Below are positions 8,701-16,843 of a stretch of 64,000 nucleotides of DNA, one piece after another. The first letter of the stretch is position 1, and each line of letters begins with the position of its first letter. The DNA is from Lelliottia sp. WAP21 (GTDB lineage Bacteria; Pseudomonadota; Gammaproteobacteria; Enterobacterales; Enterobacteriaceae), in NCBI RefSeq assembly GCF_020532665.2, contig NZ_JAIWPG020000001.1:434001-498000 (forward strand), given 5' to 3'. A program made the translations under genes and the position numbers. Below the pieces are notes generated by a model. It searched no databases and was not told the origin of the DNA. It saw only the letters and a list, made by a program, of their open reading frames with translations.

Positions 8701-8767
8701 CCAGTGCCTGCAAAAAATTGAGCACCAGCTGGACCACACCAGGTGCCTGAGAAATCTGTGGGATCAT
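5711..8767 (-). CDS. ydiJ: FAD-linked D-2-hydroxyglutarate dehydrogenase YdiJ
   Basis: The 1018-residue protein has the same length as E. coli YdiJ, which oxidises D-2-hydroxyglutarate. The N-terminal half is a FAD-binding PCMH oxidase (TPRGGGTGTNGQALNQG; FGHVDAGVLHVRP). It is followed by a 4Fe-4S ferredoxin-type motif (CLACKACSTQCP, about residues 665-680) and a C-terminal cysteine-rich CCG domain (VSVGCCGMAGTYGHE). The frame is open to 8830, but the family start is MIPQISQAPG at 8767, so the extra 21 codons are probably leader sequence. It is the promoter-proximal gene of the ydiJ-menI pair and divergent from ydiK. Confidence 0.95.
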   Translation of the reverse strand: MIPQISQAPGVVQLVLNFLQALEQQGFTGDTATSYADRLTMATDNSIYQLLPDAVVFPRSTADVALIARLAAQERFASLIFTPRGGGTGTNGQALNQGIIIDMSRYMNAIIEINPEEGWVRVEAGVIKDQLNEFLKPYGYFFAPELSTSNRATLGGMINTDASGQGSLVYGKTSDHVMGVRAVLLGGDILDTRPMPVALAETLASESTTSGRIYRTVLESCRDNRQLILDHFPKLNRFLTGYDLRHVYNDDLSEFDLTRILTGSEGTLAFITEARLDITRLPKVRRLVNVKYNSFDSALRNAPFMVDARALSVETVDSKVLNLAREDIVWHSVSELITDVPDKEMLGLNIVEFAGDDAGLIEQQVSMLCQRLDELIAQGEGGVIGWQLCSDLAGIERIYAMRKKAVGLLGNAKGAAKPIPFAEDTCVPPEHLADYIVEFRALLDSHGLSYGMFGHVDAGVLHVRPALDMCDPQQEILMKQISDDVVALTAKYGGLLWGEHGKGFRAQYSPAFFGEQLFGELRKIKAAFDPHNRLNPGKICPPAGIDVPMMQVDAVKRGTFDRQIPIAVRSSWRGAMECNGNGLCFNFDVKSPMCPSMKITSNRIHSPKGRATLVREWLRLLADRGVDPLKLEHDLPEKRASLRTLIERSRNSWHASKGEYDFSHEVKEAMSGCLACKACSTQCPIKIDVPDFRSRFLQLYHSRYLRPMRDHLVATVESYAPLMARAPKTFNFFINQPLVRKLSEKHIGMVDLPLLSSPSLQRELVGHRSANMTLEKLETLSDEQKAKTVLVVQDPFTSYYDAQVVADFVRLVERVGYHPVVLPFSPNGKAQHIKGFLSRFAKTAQKTADFLNRVAKLGMPMVGVDPALVLCYRDEYKQTLGDKRGDFHVMLVHEWLPAALQHAEVKEVSGESWYLFGHCTEVTALPGSASQWAAIFARFGARLENVSVGCCGMAGTYGHEVKNHANSLGIYALSWQQAMQRLPRNRCLATGYSCRSQVKRVEGSGVRHPLQALLEMMG

Positions 8768-8968
8768 TACTGTCGACCCTAATAGTAGTTGTAGATAATC
8801 GTTTGCGTTGTGTCTGAAAAGTTGTATCACATTTTTTTCTTATACGCTCTGCTGAATTACGGGCAGAATTCGTCTGTCAAAAATCGCCGAAATCACTAAT
8901 GATTAGTGGAACGCGGTTTTTCTGTTTCTGCCAGCGAGGCTGGTATTCATTCAAGGTAAATCTCATTT

Positions 8969-10084
8969 ATGGTCAATCTTCGTCAGCCCAGGGATGTTGC
9001 GCAAATTTTGCTGTCGGTGCTGTTTTTAGCCATCATGATCATTGCGTGTTTATGGATTGTTCGCCCCTTTGTGCTGGGGTTCGCGTGGGCCGGAACCGTT
9101 GTCGTCGCCACCTGGCCGTTGCTGCTACGCCTGCAGAAGATGTTATTTGGCCGTCGTGGACTGGCGGTGCTGGTGATGACGCTTCTGCTTTTCCTCGTCT
9201 TCATTATTCCTGTTGCGCTGCTGGTCAATAGCCTGGTCGACAACAGCGGCCCGGTGATCCGCTCAATCTCCAGCGGCGAAATGACCGTGCCGGATCTGGC
9301 GTGGCTGAATAGCATCCCGGTCATCGGGGCTAAGCTCTACAGCGGCTGGCACAGCCTGCTGGAGATGGGTGGCAGCGCCATCATGGCAAAAGTGCGCCCT
9401 TACATTGGCACCACCACAACCTGGTTTGTCGGCCAGGCGGCACACATTGGCCGCTTTATGATGCACTGCGTGCTGATGTTGCTCTTTAGCGCCCTGCTTT
9501 ACTGGCGCGGTGAGCAGGTGGCGCTGGGCGTGCGGCATTTTGCCACCCGTCTTGCAGGGCCTCGCGGTGACGCAGCGGTTCTGCTGGCTGCACAGGCCGT
9601 CCGGGCTGTCGCCCTGGGTGTGGTGGTTACGGCACTGGTGCAGGCGGTGCTGGGCGGCATTGGTCTTGCTGTCTCTGGCGTGCCGTATGCCACCATATTC
9701 ACCGTCATTATGATCCTCACCTGCCTGGCGCAGTTGGGGCCTCTGCTGGTGCTTGTTCCCTGCATTATCTGGCTTTACTGGAGCGGTGATACCACCTGGG
9801 GAACCGTGCTGCTGGTGTGGAGCTGCGTGGTCGGCACCATGGATAACGTGATTCGTCCTGTGTTGATTCGTATGGGCGCTGACCTGCCGTTAATTCTGAT
9901 TCTTTCCGGCGTAATTGGGGGATTGATTGCCTTTGGCATGATAGGACTGTTCATTGGCCCGGTCCTGCTGGCCGTCACATGGCGTCTCTTCTCTGCCTGG
10001 GTTCACGAAATTCCCCCGCCAGCCACTGACCCGGACGTAATCCTCAGCGAGCTCGACACGCTGGAAGATAATCACAAGCCTTAA
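8969..10084 (+). CDS. ydiK: YdiK, AI-2E family inner-membrane protein
   Basis: The 371-residue protein is very similar to E. coli YdiK (370 aa). It has about seven to eight membrane helices with the AI-2E transporter family ending (LILILSGVIGGLIAFGMIGLFIGPVLLAV). Family members are proposed exporters or permeases, but the YdiK substrate is not known. It is divergent from ydiJ and precedes rprA as in E. coli, so the location is ancestral. The start MVNLRQPRDV agrees with the family. Confidence 0.93.
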   Translation: MVNLRQPRDVAQILLSVLFLAIMIIACLWIVRPFVLGFAWAGTVVVATWPLLLRLQKMLFGRRGLAVLVMTLLLFLVFIIPVALLVNSLVDNSGPVIRSISSGEMTVPDLAWLNSIPVIGAKLYSGWHSLLEMGGSAIMAKVRPYIGTTTTWFVGQAAHIGRFMMHCVLMLLFSALLYWRGEQVALGVRHFATRLAGPRGDAAVLLAAQAVRAVALGVVVTALVQAVLGGIGLAVSGVPYATIFTVIMILTCLAQLGPLLVLVPCIIWLYWSGDTTWGTVLLVWSCVVGTMDNVIRPVLIRMGADLPLILILSGVIGGLIAFGMIGLFIGPVLLAVTWRLFSAWVHEIPPPATDPDVILSELDTLEDNHKP

Positions 10085-10092
10085 ACGCAACG

Positions 10093-10121
10093 GGGCCGGG
10101 CAACATTTCAGTGCCCGGCCC
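10093..10121 (+). terminator. GC-rich hairpin after ydiK
   Basis: GGGCCGGGCA and TGCCCGGCCC form a 10-bp perfect stem around a 9-nt loop, 8 bp after the ydiK stop. It is followed by TTAATACTT rather than a clean T run. It may act as a terminator or as a REP-like 3' stabilising element. Confidence 0.55.
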
Positions 10122-10232
10122 TTAATACTTAAGCCCTGTTAATCAATTTATTCTCTGCACACTGGTCAGACCCGCTGTATCGCCCCAGCTCCCCTTAATA
10201 ACCTCTCAGAATCGTTACGCCTCTTAAACTAT

Positions 10233-10246
10233 TGAGACGAATCTGA
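10233..10246 (+). promoter_or_regulatory. RcsB box and promoter of rprA
   Basis: TGAGACGAATCTGA resembles the RcsB-binding box found upstream of rprA in enterobacteria and lies directly before the -35 region. A -10 element TACTAT is at 10270-10275, 6 bp before the expected +1 at 10282. In E. coli this site lets RcsB activate rprA upon envelope stress. Confidence 0.65.
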
Positions 10247-10281
10247 TCGACGCAAAAAGTTAGCATGCCTACTATTAGGAC

Positions 10282-10387
10282 ACGGTTATAAATCAACACC
10301 TTGATTTATAAGCATGGAAATCCCCTGAGTGAAACAACGAATTGCTGTGTGTAGTCTTTGCCCATCTCCCACGATGGGCTTTTTTTT
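10282..10387 (+). ncRNA. rprA: small regulatory RNA RprA
   Basis: The 106-nt segment beginning ACGGTTATAAATCAACACC and ending in the hairpin CCCATC...GATGGGC followed by a T run matches E. coli RprA almost base for base. This includes the TGATTTATAAGCATGG region and the Rho-independent terminator. RprA binds Hfq, activates rpoS translation by opening the rpoS leader, and targets csgD and others. Position after ydiK is conserved. The neighbouring GH3 gene on the other strand ends only 7 bp beyond the RprA terminator. Confidence 0.93.
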
Positions 10388-10394
10388 GTCCTGA

Positions 10395-12770
10395 TTATGC
10401 CTTCGCGATCTGACAGGTGCTGAGCATCCGCCAGTCGTCAGGGAGAACGCGCGTCTCGCCGGTGACCGTCACCGTGACGGTACCACGAATGTCCGCCGAT
10501 GATGCTGCCACCTGTAGCGCAAACTCGCCCGGCTCCACCACACGCTTGCCATCCCGACGGGTGAAGTTAAACAGGTCAACCGGCAGGGTAAAGGTCAGCG
10601 TTTGTTGCTCTCCCGGTGACAGTGTCACACGCTGGAAGGCTTTCAGCTCCTGCAAGGGGCGCACCTGCGTCGCCACTTTATCGCGAACATAGATCTGCAC
10701 GACCTCACTGCCGCTGCGCTCCCCAACGTTTTTCAGGGTCACGCTTACGCTCACCTCACCGTCTATGGCTACGCGCTCTTCATGAAGCTGCGGAGCCTGC
10801 CAGTCGAAGGTCGTCCAGCCCAGGCCGTAACCAAAGGGATAGCGGGCACCAAAATGGAAGGCAAACGGCGTGCCGCCGCTCTTGAGCTTGTGGTTGTAAT
10901 AATAAGGCATGGCGCCTGCGCTTTTCGGTACGCTAACCACCAGACGCCCCTGAGGCTCCGCGCGCCCGGTCAATACATCGGCAATGGCAAAGCCGCCCTC
11001 CTGCCCGGGCGCCCAGGCCACCATAAGCGCCGCGACCTTATCTTCCAGACCTTGCAGGCTATAGGGTCGCCCACCGGTCATCACCACAACGACCGGTTTC
11101 CCCGTCCCGACAAGCGCCTCCAGCAGCTGCTGTTGAACGCCCGGCAGATTCAGACTGTCAGTATCTGAACCTTCACCCACCGTACCACTCTGGAACAGCC
11201 CGGCCAGATCGCCGACGCAGGCGACCACCACGTCGCTCTCTTCTGCCGCACGTACGGCTTCAGGAATCAGGCGCGTATCGAAGGAGACCGGAGAGTGTTG
11301 CATCGGTTTACCCGCGCTGTCTCCGGGGAAGACCGGCGCGCCCGCCATGCGTTTTTCAATGATATGGCAGCCTTTGGCGTAGCGGATGCGCCCCTCACCG
11401 AAGGCCTGCTGAAGTGCTGCCCGCGGCGTGGTGACCTGCGAAGTTTCATCCAGCATATCGCTGATGATGAGATGCACCGGGAAGCTATACCCACTCAGCA
11501 GCGCCAGCGGATCGTCAGCCGTCGGGCCAACCACCGCAATACGCTGGGTCGTGGAAAGCGGCAGGACACCGTTATTTTCCAGCAAGGTGATCGAGCGGGT
11601 CGCGACTTCTCGCGCCACCTGTCGCGTTTCGCTGTTCTGTAAGTCGATCGCATCTTCATCGGCATAGGGATGTTCAAAGAGGCCAAGACGGAATTTTTCG
11701 GTCAGCACGCGCGCGACTATCTCGTCAATTTTGGTCATGGTGATCAGCCCGCGTGCGACGGCCTCGCCAAGATGACGGGCGCAGTCGTCTTTCGGTAATT
11801 CCACGTCCAGTCCGGCGTTAAATGCCAGCGCGGCGGATTCTGCGGCATCGTGGGAAATACCATGATGCTGATGGAGCAGGCTGACACCGCCGTAATCCGC
11901 GACAATAATTCCGTCAAATCCCCATTGCTCGCGCAATACCGTGGTCAGCAGGAAGCTGTCGCTGTGCCCCGGCTGGTTATCAATATCGTGATACGCTGGC
12001 ATCACCGAGCCCGCGTTCGCCAGCTTCACCGCCATCTCGAACGGGAGCAGGAACGTGTCGTTTAGCTCGGAAAAACCCAGATGCACTGGCGCATGATTAC
12101 GCGCCCCTTCGCTGAAGGAATGGCCAACATAATGTTTCAGCGTCGCCAGTAAATCGCGCCGCTCTCCCTGTAGGCCTTTCACATAGGCGGTGGCCATCAC
12201 CCCCACCAGCCAGGGATCTTCGCCAAACGTCTCTTCGGTGCGTCCCCAGCGTACGTCGCGCGACACGTCCAGCACCGGCGCAAGCCCCTGCTGACAACCA
12301 ACGGAGCGGGCCTCGGCCCCAATCTTTTGCGCTGCCCGTTCCACCAGTTGCGGATCCCACGTCGACCCATAATTCAGTGAGGACGGAAAAAGGGTCGCAT
12401 CGCGGGCCAGCAGCCCGACCAGGCACTCCTCATGAAACAGCGCCGGGATCCCCAATCGCGTCTCTTCCATCATCGTGCGTTGCAGACGGTTCGCCGCGCG
12501 CACGCCGGTTCGTGCATCCACAATATGGGTGCCTAACGGGCGGGTGATCTGGCCCACGCCCAGCTTCAGCCTTTCGCTCAACGCCGCCTGCGCGCTCACC
12601 CCCGCAAATTCATCGCTCAAATCGGTGCGCTCGCGGTGGTGCCCCTCCTCATCGAGGATTAACCAGTACGCATGCATCTGCGCAAACTTCTCTTCCGGGG
12701 TCATGCGCGCCAGTAAATCATCGACACGTTCCTGAATGGGACGCCCCGCGTCCTTATAAATAGCCGTCAT
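10395..12770 (-). CDS. cytoplasmic GH3 beta-glucosidase/beta-xylosidase
   Basis: The 791-residue glycoside hydrolase family 3 enzyme has no signal peptide. The N-terminal TIM-barrel domain (about 1-370) contains the KH-type substrate loop (LKHYVGHSFSEGARNH) and the nucleophile region GIIVADYGGVSLL, with the Asp of VADY as likely nucleophile. A C-terminal alpha/beta domain (about 390-620; ending WAPGQEGGFAIADVLTG) and a fibronectin III-like domain (about 690-760; VSVTLKNVGERSGSEVVQIYV) follow. It probably removes beta-linked glucose or xylose from short sugars brought in by the symporter gene 4 bp upstream. The exact sugar cannot be read from the sequence. The pair is absent from this position in E. 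coli. Confidence 0.9.
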   Translation of the reverse strand: MTAIYKDAGRPIQERVDDLLARMTPEEKFAQMHAYWLILDEEGHHRERTDLSDEFAGVSAQAALSERLKLGVGQITRPLGTHIVDARTGVRAANRLQRTMMEETRLGIPALFHEECLVGLLARDATLFPSSLNYGSTWDPQLVERAAQKIGAEARSVGCQQGLAPVLDVSRDVRWGRTEETFGEDPWLVGVMATAYVKGLQGERRDLLATLKHYVGHSFSEGARNHAPVHLGFSELNDTFLLPFEMAVKLANAGSVMPAYHDIDNQPGHSDSFLLTTVLREQWGFDGIIVADYGGVSLLHQHHGISHDAAESAALAFNAGLDVELPKDDCARHLGEAVARGLITMTKIDEIVARVLTEKFRLGLFEHPYADEDAIDLQNSETRQVAREVATRSITLLENNGVLPLSTTQRIAVVGPTADDPLALLSGYSFPVHLIISDMLDETSQVTTPRAALQQAFGEGRIRYAKGCHIIEKRMAGAPVFPGDSAGKPMQHSPVSFDTRLIPEAVRAAEESDVVVACVGDLAGLFQSGTVGEGSDTDSLNLPGVQQQLLEALVGTGKPVVVVMTGGRPYSLQGLEDKVAALMVAWAPGQEGGFAIADVLTGRAEPQGRLVVSVPKSAGAMPYYYNHKLKSGGTPFAFHFGARYPFGYGLGWTTFDWQAPQLHEERVAIDGEVSVSVTLKNVGERSGSEVVQIYVRDKVATQVRPLQELKAFQRVTLSPGEQQTLTFTLPVDLFNFTRRDGKRVVEPGEFALQVAASSADIRGTVTVTVTGETRVLPDDWRMLSTCQIAKA

Positions 12771-12774
12771 GAGG

Positions 12775-14175
12775 TTACTCCTGTAGTGCGGAATTAATCG
12801 CCGGACGAATCAGTCCTGCGTCAGTACGCGCCTCGCGTTTGCTGGCCAGCTCGCGGGCGATGGAATCCACCAGGCGGCTGTTAAGTTTGTAAATGGTGAG
12901 CAGCGCCACCATGCACAGAAACAGCGCGCAGGGGATCAGCGTAAAGAGGGCATTGATGGTGGTCAGCACCTGGGGTGTCTGGAGATCCTGGCCGGGCATA
13001 TAGTGCATCATGCCCAGTACCCAGCCGACCACCGCCCCGCCGAGCGCAAGGCCGAATTTGATGGCAAAGAGCGCGGTCGAAAACACCAGACCGTCCAGGC
13101 GTCGGCCACTGCGATGCTCTTCGTAGTCCACCACGTCTGAAAACATCGTCCACTGCAATGGCGTGGTCAGGTTCTGGATAAAGCTGAACACAATATTCAG
13201 GCCGAGAATCAGCCAGATTTGCGTCGGTGGCAGGAAGAAAATCAGCGCACCAAAAATGACAAACGAAATAATGGTCCACTGGTAAGCGCGTACGCGGTCA
13301 AATTTCCCCAGCAGTCGCTCTGATAATAATGCCCCGGTCAGAGAGGCAATCATGCCGGAGACAATAAACACAAAGACCAGATCCGGGCGGAGCAGAACAT
13401 ATTTCACATAATACATCGTTGCTGAACCACGGGTGACCACAGCGGTCAGCAGTAAAATATTAAACAGGAAGACAATACGCCACTGGCTATTTCCCGCCAG
13501 CAGTTTTAAATCGGTCAACATTGAGCCGGAGGTGTCGCTACGCGGAGAATATCGTTCGCGGGTCATCATAAAGCAGCAGAAGAATAAGATAATGCCTAAC
13601 AACCCCATTAAGCTCATGGCATAAAAATAGCCTTTCTGCACATTACCCTGGCCTAAATGTGAGACCAGCGGTAAAGCAATGACCGTCACAATCAGGCCAC
13701 CAATAAAGGACAAACCAAATCGCCATGACTGTAAGGAGTGACGTTCCCGGGGATCCTGAGTGAGCGCGCCAGGCATTGCGCAGTAAGGCACATTAATCGC
13801 GGAATAGATCAGGCTCAGAATGGCATAGGTGACGCAGGCATAAATAATTTTTCCCGTTTCACCGACATCCGGAACGTAGAAGGTAATAAGACAACTGACG
13901 CCAAACGGAATCGCAAACCACAGCAGCCACGGGCGAAATCGTCCATGTCGGGTTTGGGTGCGATCCACCAGCGCGCCAATGCAGGGATCGACAAAGGCAT
14001 CAATCACGCGCACCACCAGAAACATGGTGCCCATTATCGCAGCCGGTAGGCCAAACACATCGGTATAAAAATAAGCGAGAAATAAGGTTGCGGTTTGCCA
14101 GACCAGCGCGCTTGCCATATCACCTAAGCCATAGCCTATTTTATCTTGAGTACGCAATACAGAGGAGATTGTCAT
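12775..14175 (-). CDS. GPH-family sugar:cation symporter (MFS)
   Basis: The 466-residue, 12-helix membrane protein begins TQDKIGYGLGDMASALVWQ. The motif DPCIGALVDRTQTRHGRFRPW after helix 2 is the signature of glycoside-pentoside-hexuronide:cation symporters (MelB, XynT, YicJ group). It imports glycosides with Na+ or H+. The gene is first in a two-gene operon with the GH3 enzyme, so its substrate is likely a beta-glucoside or xyloside that the GH3 cleaves. The promoter should lie in the 230-bp region to the right, which holds a candidate operator. Confidence 0.92.
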   Translation of the reverse strand: MTISSVLRTQDKIGYGLGDMASALVWQTATLFLAYFYTDVFGLPAAIMGTMFLVVRVIDAFVDPCIGALVDRTQTRHGRFRPWLLWFAIPFGVSCLITFYVPDVGETGKIIYACVTYAILSLIYSAINVPYCAMPGALTQDPRERHSLQSWRFGLSFIGGLIVTVIALPLVSHLGQGNVQKGYFYAMSLMGLLGIILFFCCFMMTRERYSPRSDTSGSMLTDLKLLAGNSQWRIVFLFNILLLTAVVTRGSATMYYVKYVLLRPDLVFVFIVSGMIASLTGALLSERLLGKFDRVRAYQWTIISFVIFGALIFFLPPTQIWLILGLNIVFSFIQNLTTPLQWTMFSDVVDYEEHRSGRRLDGLVFSTALFAIKFGLALGGAVVGWVLGMMHYMPGQDLQTPQVLTTINALFTLIPCALFLCMVALLTIYKLNSRLVDSIARELASKREARTDAGLIRPAINSALQE

Positions 14176-14408
14176 TTTTTATATGCCTTTTATCAGGTTA
14201 AAACGTATTTCAACCAGTTGCGCAGGGTCCAGGATAATGCGCAGTGAAGGCACAAGTATTAGCGTCTCTTTTCACGCTAACAATTGTCTAATTGACCAGG
14301 TGAATTATGATATTTCGTTATTTGCGTTAATTGTGACGAAGCGCAAATAGCGGGGAGCATGAGCCTGTGCCCCCCTTTTTAGATGTATATGGACAATAAC
14401 GTTGCTAT
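14176..14408. promoter_or_regulatory. control region upstream of the symporter-GH3 operon
   Basis: This 233-bp gap lies between the symporter start and the stop of the ABC ATPase. It contains an imperfect palindrome centred on CG (GGTTAAAACGTATTTCAACC, 14196-14215) 20 bp before the symporter ATG. A longer inverted repeat, ATTTGCG ... CGCAAAT (14320-14348, 15-nt loop), lies nearer the ATPase gene. The first resembles a LacI-type operator. The second could be an operator or a weak 3' hairpin for the ATPase transcript. Neither matches the GTTTAACGTTAAAC operators found further on. Confidence 0.4.
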
Positions 14409-15482
14409 TCAGACCTGCCAGGAGAGGCGTTTGCCTAATCCATCGAATAAATGAAGATGCTTTTCATCGACGCTGACGGTGAGCGTACTGCGCGGCGGAT
14501 AATCCAATTGTTGAAAGGATTTAAAGCACAATGACCGATCGTTCGCACTGCACCACACCAGCGTAGAATCCCCCTGCAACTCGCACAATCGGGTGGTGAC
14601 AGGGAAACAAAACGCCCCTGTATCATTCGGTTTTATATGCTCAGGTCGGATGGCGACAAACAGCACATCGTCTTCAGCCAGACCTGACGGCGCGATTGTG
14701 GGCTGAAAGCCAAGATGGGGAGTGATGACAATACGCCCCGCTTTCCAGCGTGCAGGGAGAACGTTAATTTTTGGGGTCCCGATAAACTGAGCGACAAACA
14801 GATTAGCGGGCTGGTTATAGAGATCCAATGGCGTGCCCGATTGCTCAATCTTGCCTTTGTACATCACCACAATCCGGTCCGCGAGCGTCATGGCCTCGAC
14901 CTGATCGTGCGTGACATACACCATGGTGTTTTTGAGCTGGGCATGCAGCTCCTGAATCTCCTGGCGCATCTCCACGCGCAGTGCGGCATCAAGATTTGAC
15001 AAGGGTTCATCAAACAAAAAGAGGGCTGGCTGCTGGACGATCGAGCGACCGATAGCCACGCGCTGGCGCTGACCGCCAGAGAGCTGCTGCGGCAGACGAT
15101 CCAGTAACGTCTCCAGCTGCAGCATTTTTGCCGCCTCCGCGATACGGCGTTCAATCTCATCCGGTGGAGTTTTCAAATTCTTCAAACCAAACGCCAGGTT
15201 TCCGCGCACCGTCATGTGCGGGTAAAGCGCATAGGACTGGAAGACCATCGACAGGCTGCGTTTACCCGCAGCAAGATGCGTAACGTCCTCCTCCCCCATG
15301 TGCAGGCTCCCGCCATCGGGCTCCTCCAGTCCGGCGATGATGCGCAACAGCGTCGATTTCCCGCAGCCGGACGGCCCCACCAGCACGATAAATTCGCCAG
15401 AGGCTATCTCCAGCGACAGGTTTTCGATGATGGTGTTTTTGTCATATTGCTTGTGAATGTTTTTTAAGATCAGGCCTGCCAT
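14409..15482 (-). CDS. sugar ABC transporter ATPase (MalK/UgpC type)
   Basis: The 357-residue ATPase has Walker [10 protein letters not shown], signature [14 protein letters not shown], Walker [13 protein letters not shown] and the switch His in [11 protein letters not shown]. Its C-terminal OB-type domain (about 240-357; VAIRPEHIK) is typical of the MalK/UgpC group that energises oligosaccharide and glycerol-phosphate importers. I put the start at 15482 ([13 protein letters not shown]) with AAGGA 11 bp upstream; the open frame extends 24 codons further but is unlike the family. It lies after the LacI-type regulator on the same strand. It should power the permeases encoded divergently at 18140-19834, which have no other ATPase. 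Confidence 0.92.
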   Translation of the reverse strand: MAGLILKNIHKQYDKNTIIENLSLEIASGEFIVLVGPSGCGKSTLLRIIAGLEEPDGGSLHMGEEDVTHLAAGKRSLSMVFQSYALYPHMTVRGNLAFGLKNLKTPPDEIERRIAEAAKMLQLETLLDRLPQQLSGGQRQRVAIGRSIVQQPALFLFDEPLSNLDAALRVEMRQEIQELHAQLKNTMVYVTHDQVEAMTLADRIVVMYKGKIEQSGTPLDLYNQPANLFVAQFIGTPKINVLPARWKAGRIVITPHLGFQPTIAPSGLAEDDVLFVAIRPEHIKPNDTGAFCFPVTTRLCELQGDSTLVWCSANDRSLCFKSFQQLDYPPRSTLTVSVDEKHLHLFDGLGKRLSWQV

Positions 15483-15601
15483 AGTCGATGTCCTTATCCT
15501 GTTAAGCGTGAGCGTCTGTGTGAGCGTGGCCTCCCTCTTGCGCGATGGCCACACGCGTTAAATTCGGTCCGTTCCCTGTCTTTTCTTCCACGCTCGCCCT
15601 G

Positions 15602-16636
15602 TCAGGCTGAAGCTCTGCGAATAAGCTGATACTCCAGCTCGCAGTGGGTCACCGGCCCTTTTTGCAAAAGAAGTTGTGCCGCCAGCTGTCCCTTTTTCAC
15701 CGCATCCTGCGCGATCGTGGTCAGGCCTATGCCCTGTACCTCAGGCAACGTATTATCGAATCCGGTCACCGCCACCTGCTGCGGAATGGCGATGTGATGG
15801 TCTAAACAGTACTGAATGGCCCCTGCGGCAAAGCGATCGGACAGACAGATCAGCGCGGTAATCTCCGGATGCGCCGTCAGCAGCGCCCTGGCGGCCTGAG
15901 CCCCCATGTCCTCATCGTGTTGCGTCTCATACAGCCAGCATTGCTCAAGCGGAATACCCCGGGTAAAGAGCGTTTCCTGACAGGCATTCACGCGGGTAAG
16001 CATGAGATCGTTATCGCCGCACCGTGGCTCACTGAGCCGGCTTTCACCTGCCGCCTCTGCCGATGAGGGGAAGGCAATAATGCCAAAATGCTGATGGCCC
16101 TTTTCCACCAGATACAGGCACAGGTCGCGCATGGCGCGGCTGTTGTCGATTGAAACGCTGCTGTACCAGGGCAGCGAGAAATCAAGCGTCACGATGGGGG
16201 TCCGCCGTCCAAACGTTTGCTGGATAACCCGCGCATTGTTGTATGTCGCATTCAGAATGTAACCATCTACCAGGGTTGTCACCGGCGCTGAGTGGGTCTC
16301 TTTTTCGCGGTTGATCGGTATCAATACCAGGTTAGTCCGCTGTTTTTCACATTCCATCGCGATCCCGCGCATCAAATTAATATCGTGCCGATCGATGAAC
16401 ACATAGCTCATCGGATCGTTAAAGATGACGCCAATGGCGTCAGCCCGACCTGTCCGTAATGCACGGGCAAGTTTGTCTGGCCCCTGAAACCCCACCTCCC
16501 GTGCGCGAGCGAGGATCTTTTCTCGTAATTCCACTGAGAGTTTTTCCGGATTGTTCCACGCATTCGACACGGTGGTATGGGAAATGCCCATCTGCTTCGC
16601 CAGCGATTTCGTGGTGATTTTGCCATCATTTTTCAT
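15602..16636 (-). CDS. LacI-family transcriptional regulator of the ABC/GH13/GH130 locus
   Basis: The 344-residue protein has an N-terminal LacI helix-turn-helix (TTKSLAKQMGISHTTVSNAW), a hinge helix (DKLARALRTGR) and a periplasmic-binding-protein-like sensor domain (about 60-344; ALICLSDRFAAGAIQYCL; VTGFDN). It is divergent from the solute-binding protein gene, and the shared promoter region has two identical GTTTAACGTTAAAC palindromes with central CG, as expected for a LacI-type operator. It probably represses both operons until an imported sugar or its cleavage product binds. The effector is unknown. A 119-bp gap separates it from the ATPase gene. Confidence 0.92.
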   Translation of the reverse strand: MKNDGKITTKSLAKQMGISHTTVSNAWNNPEKLSVELREKILARAREVGFQGPDKLARALRTGRADAIGVIFNDPMSYVFIDRHDINLMRGIAMECEKQRTNLVLIPINREKETHSAPVTTLVDGYILNATYNNARVIQQTFGRRTPIVTLDFSLPWYSSVSIDNSRAMRDLCLYLVEKGHQHFGIIAFPSSAEAAGESRLSEPRCGDNDLMLTRVNACQETLFTRGIPLEQCWLYETQHDEDMGAQAARALLTAHPEITALICLSDRFAAGAIQYCLDHHIAIPQQVAVTGFDNTLPEVQGIGLTTIAQDAVKKGQLAAQLLLQKGPVTHCELEYQLIRRASA

Positions 16637-16717
16637 GAAGTTAATTTTCTCGGTAGCCTGCGTTAACCCGGTACGTTACAGGGAATCTTACTGGTCTTTG
16701 CAGCCACGTTGAAGCAA

Positions 16718-16731
16718 GTTTAACGTTAAAC
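16718..16731. promoter_or_regulatory. LacI-type operator O1 (GTTTAACGTTAAAC)
   Basis: This perfect 14-bp palindrome with a central CG is repeated exactly at 16751. It lies between the divergent lacI-type gene and the solute-binding protein gene. The centre-to-centre distance of 33 bp is about three helical turns, placing both sites on the same face of DNA. Confidence 0.75.
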
Positions 16732-16750
16732 ATAAATCATTTTGTGAGGT

Positions 16751-16764
16751 GTTTAACGTTAAAC
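16751..16764. promoter_or_regulatory. LacI-type operator O2 (GTTTAACGTTAAAC)
   Basis: This is the second identical copy of the palindrome, 80 bp before the start codon of the solute-binding protein gene. TTTTGTGAGG at 16740-16749, between the two copies, could be half a CRP site, which would fit sugar catabolite control. That point is weak. Confidence 0.75.
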
Positions 16765-16843
16765 AAAAAAGCAGGGTGTTAGCGTACGCTTCGTTCAATA
16801 CCTGAGCAACGTGCTCACCGGTAACACTGTGAAGGAGAACATT

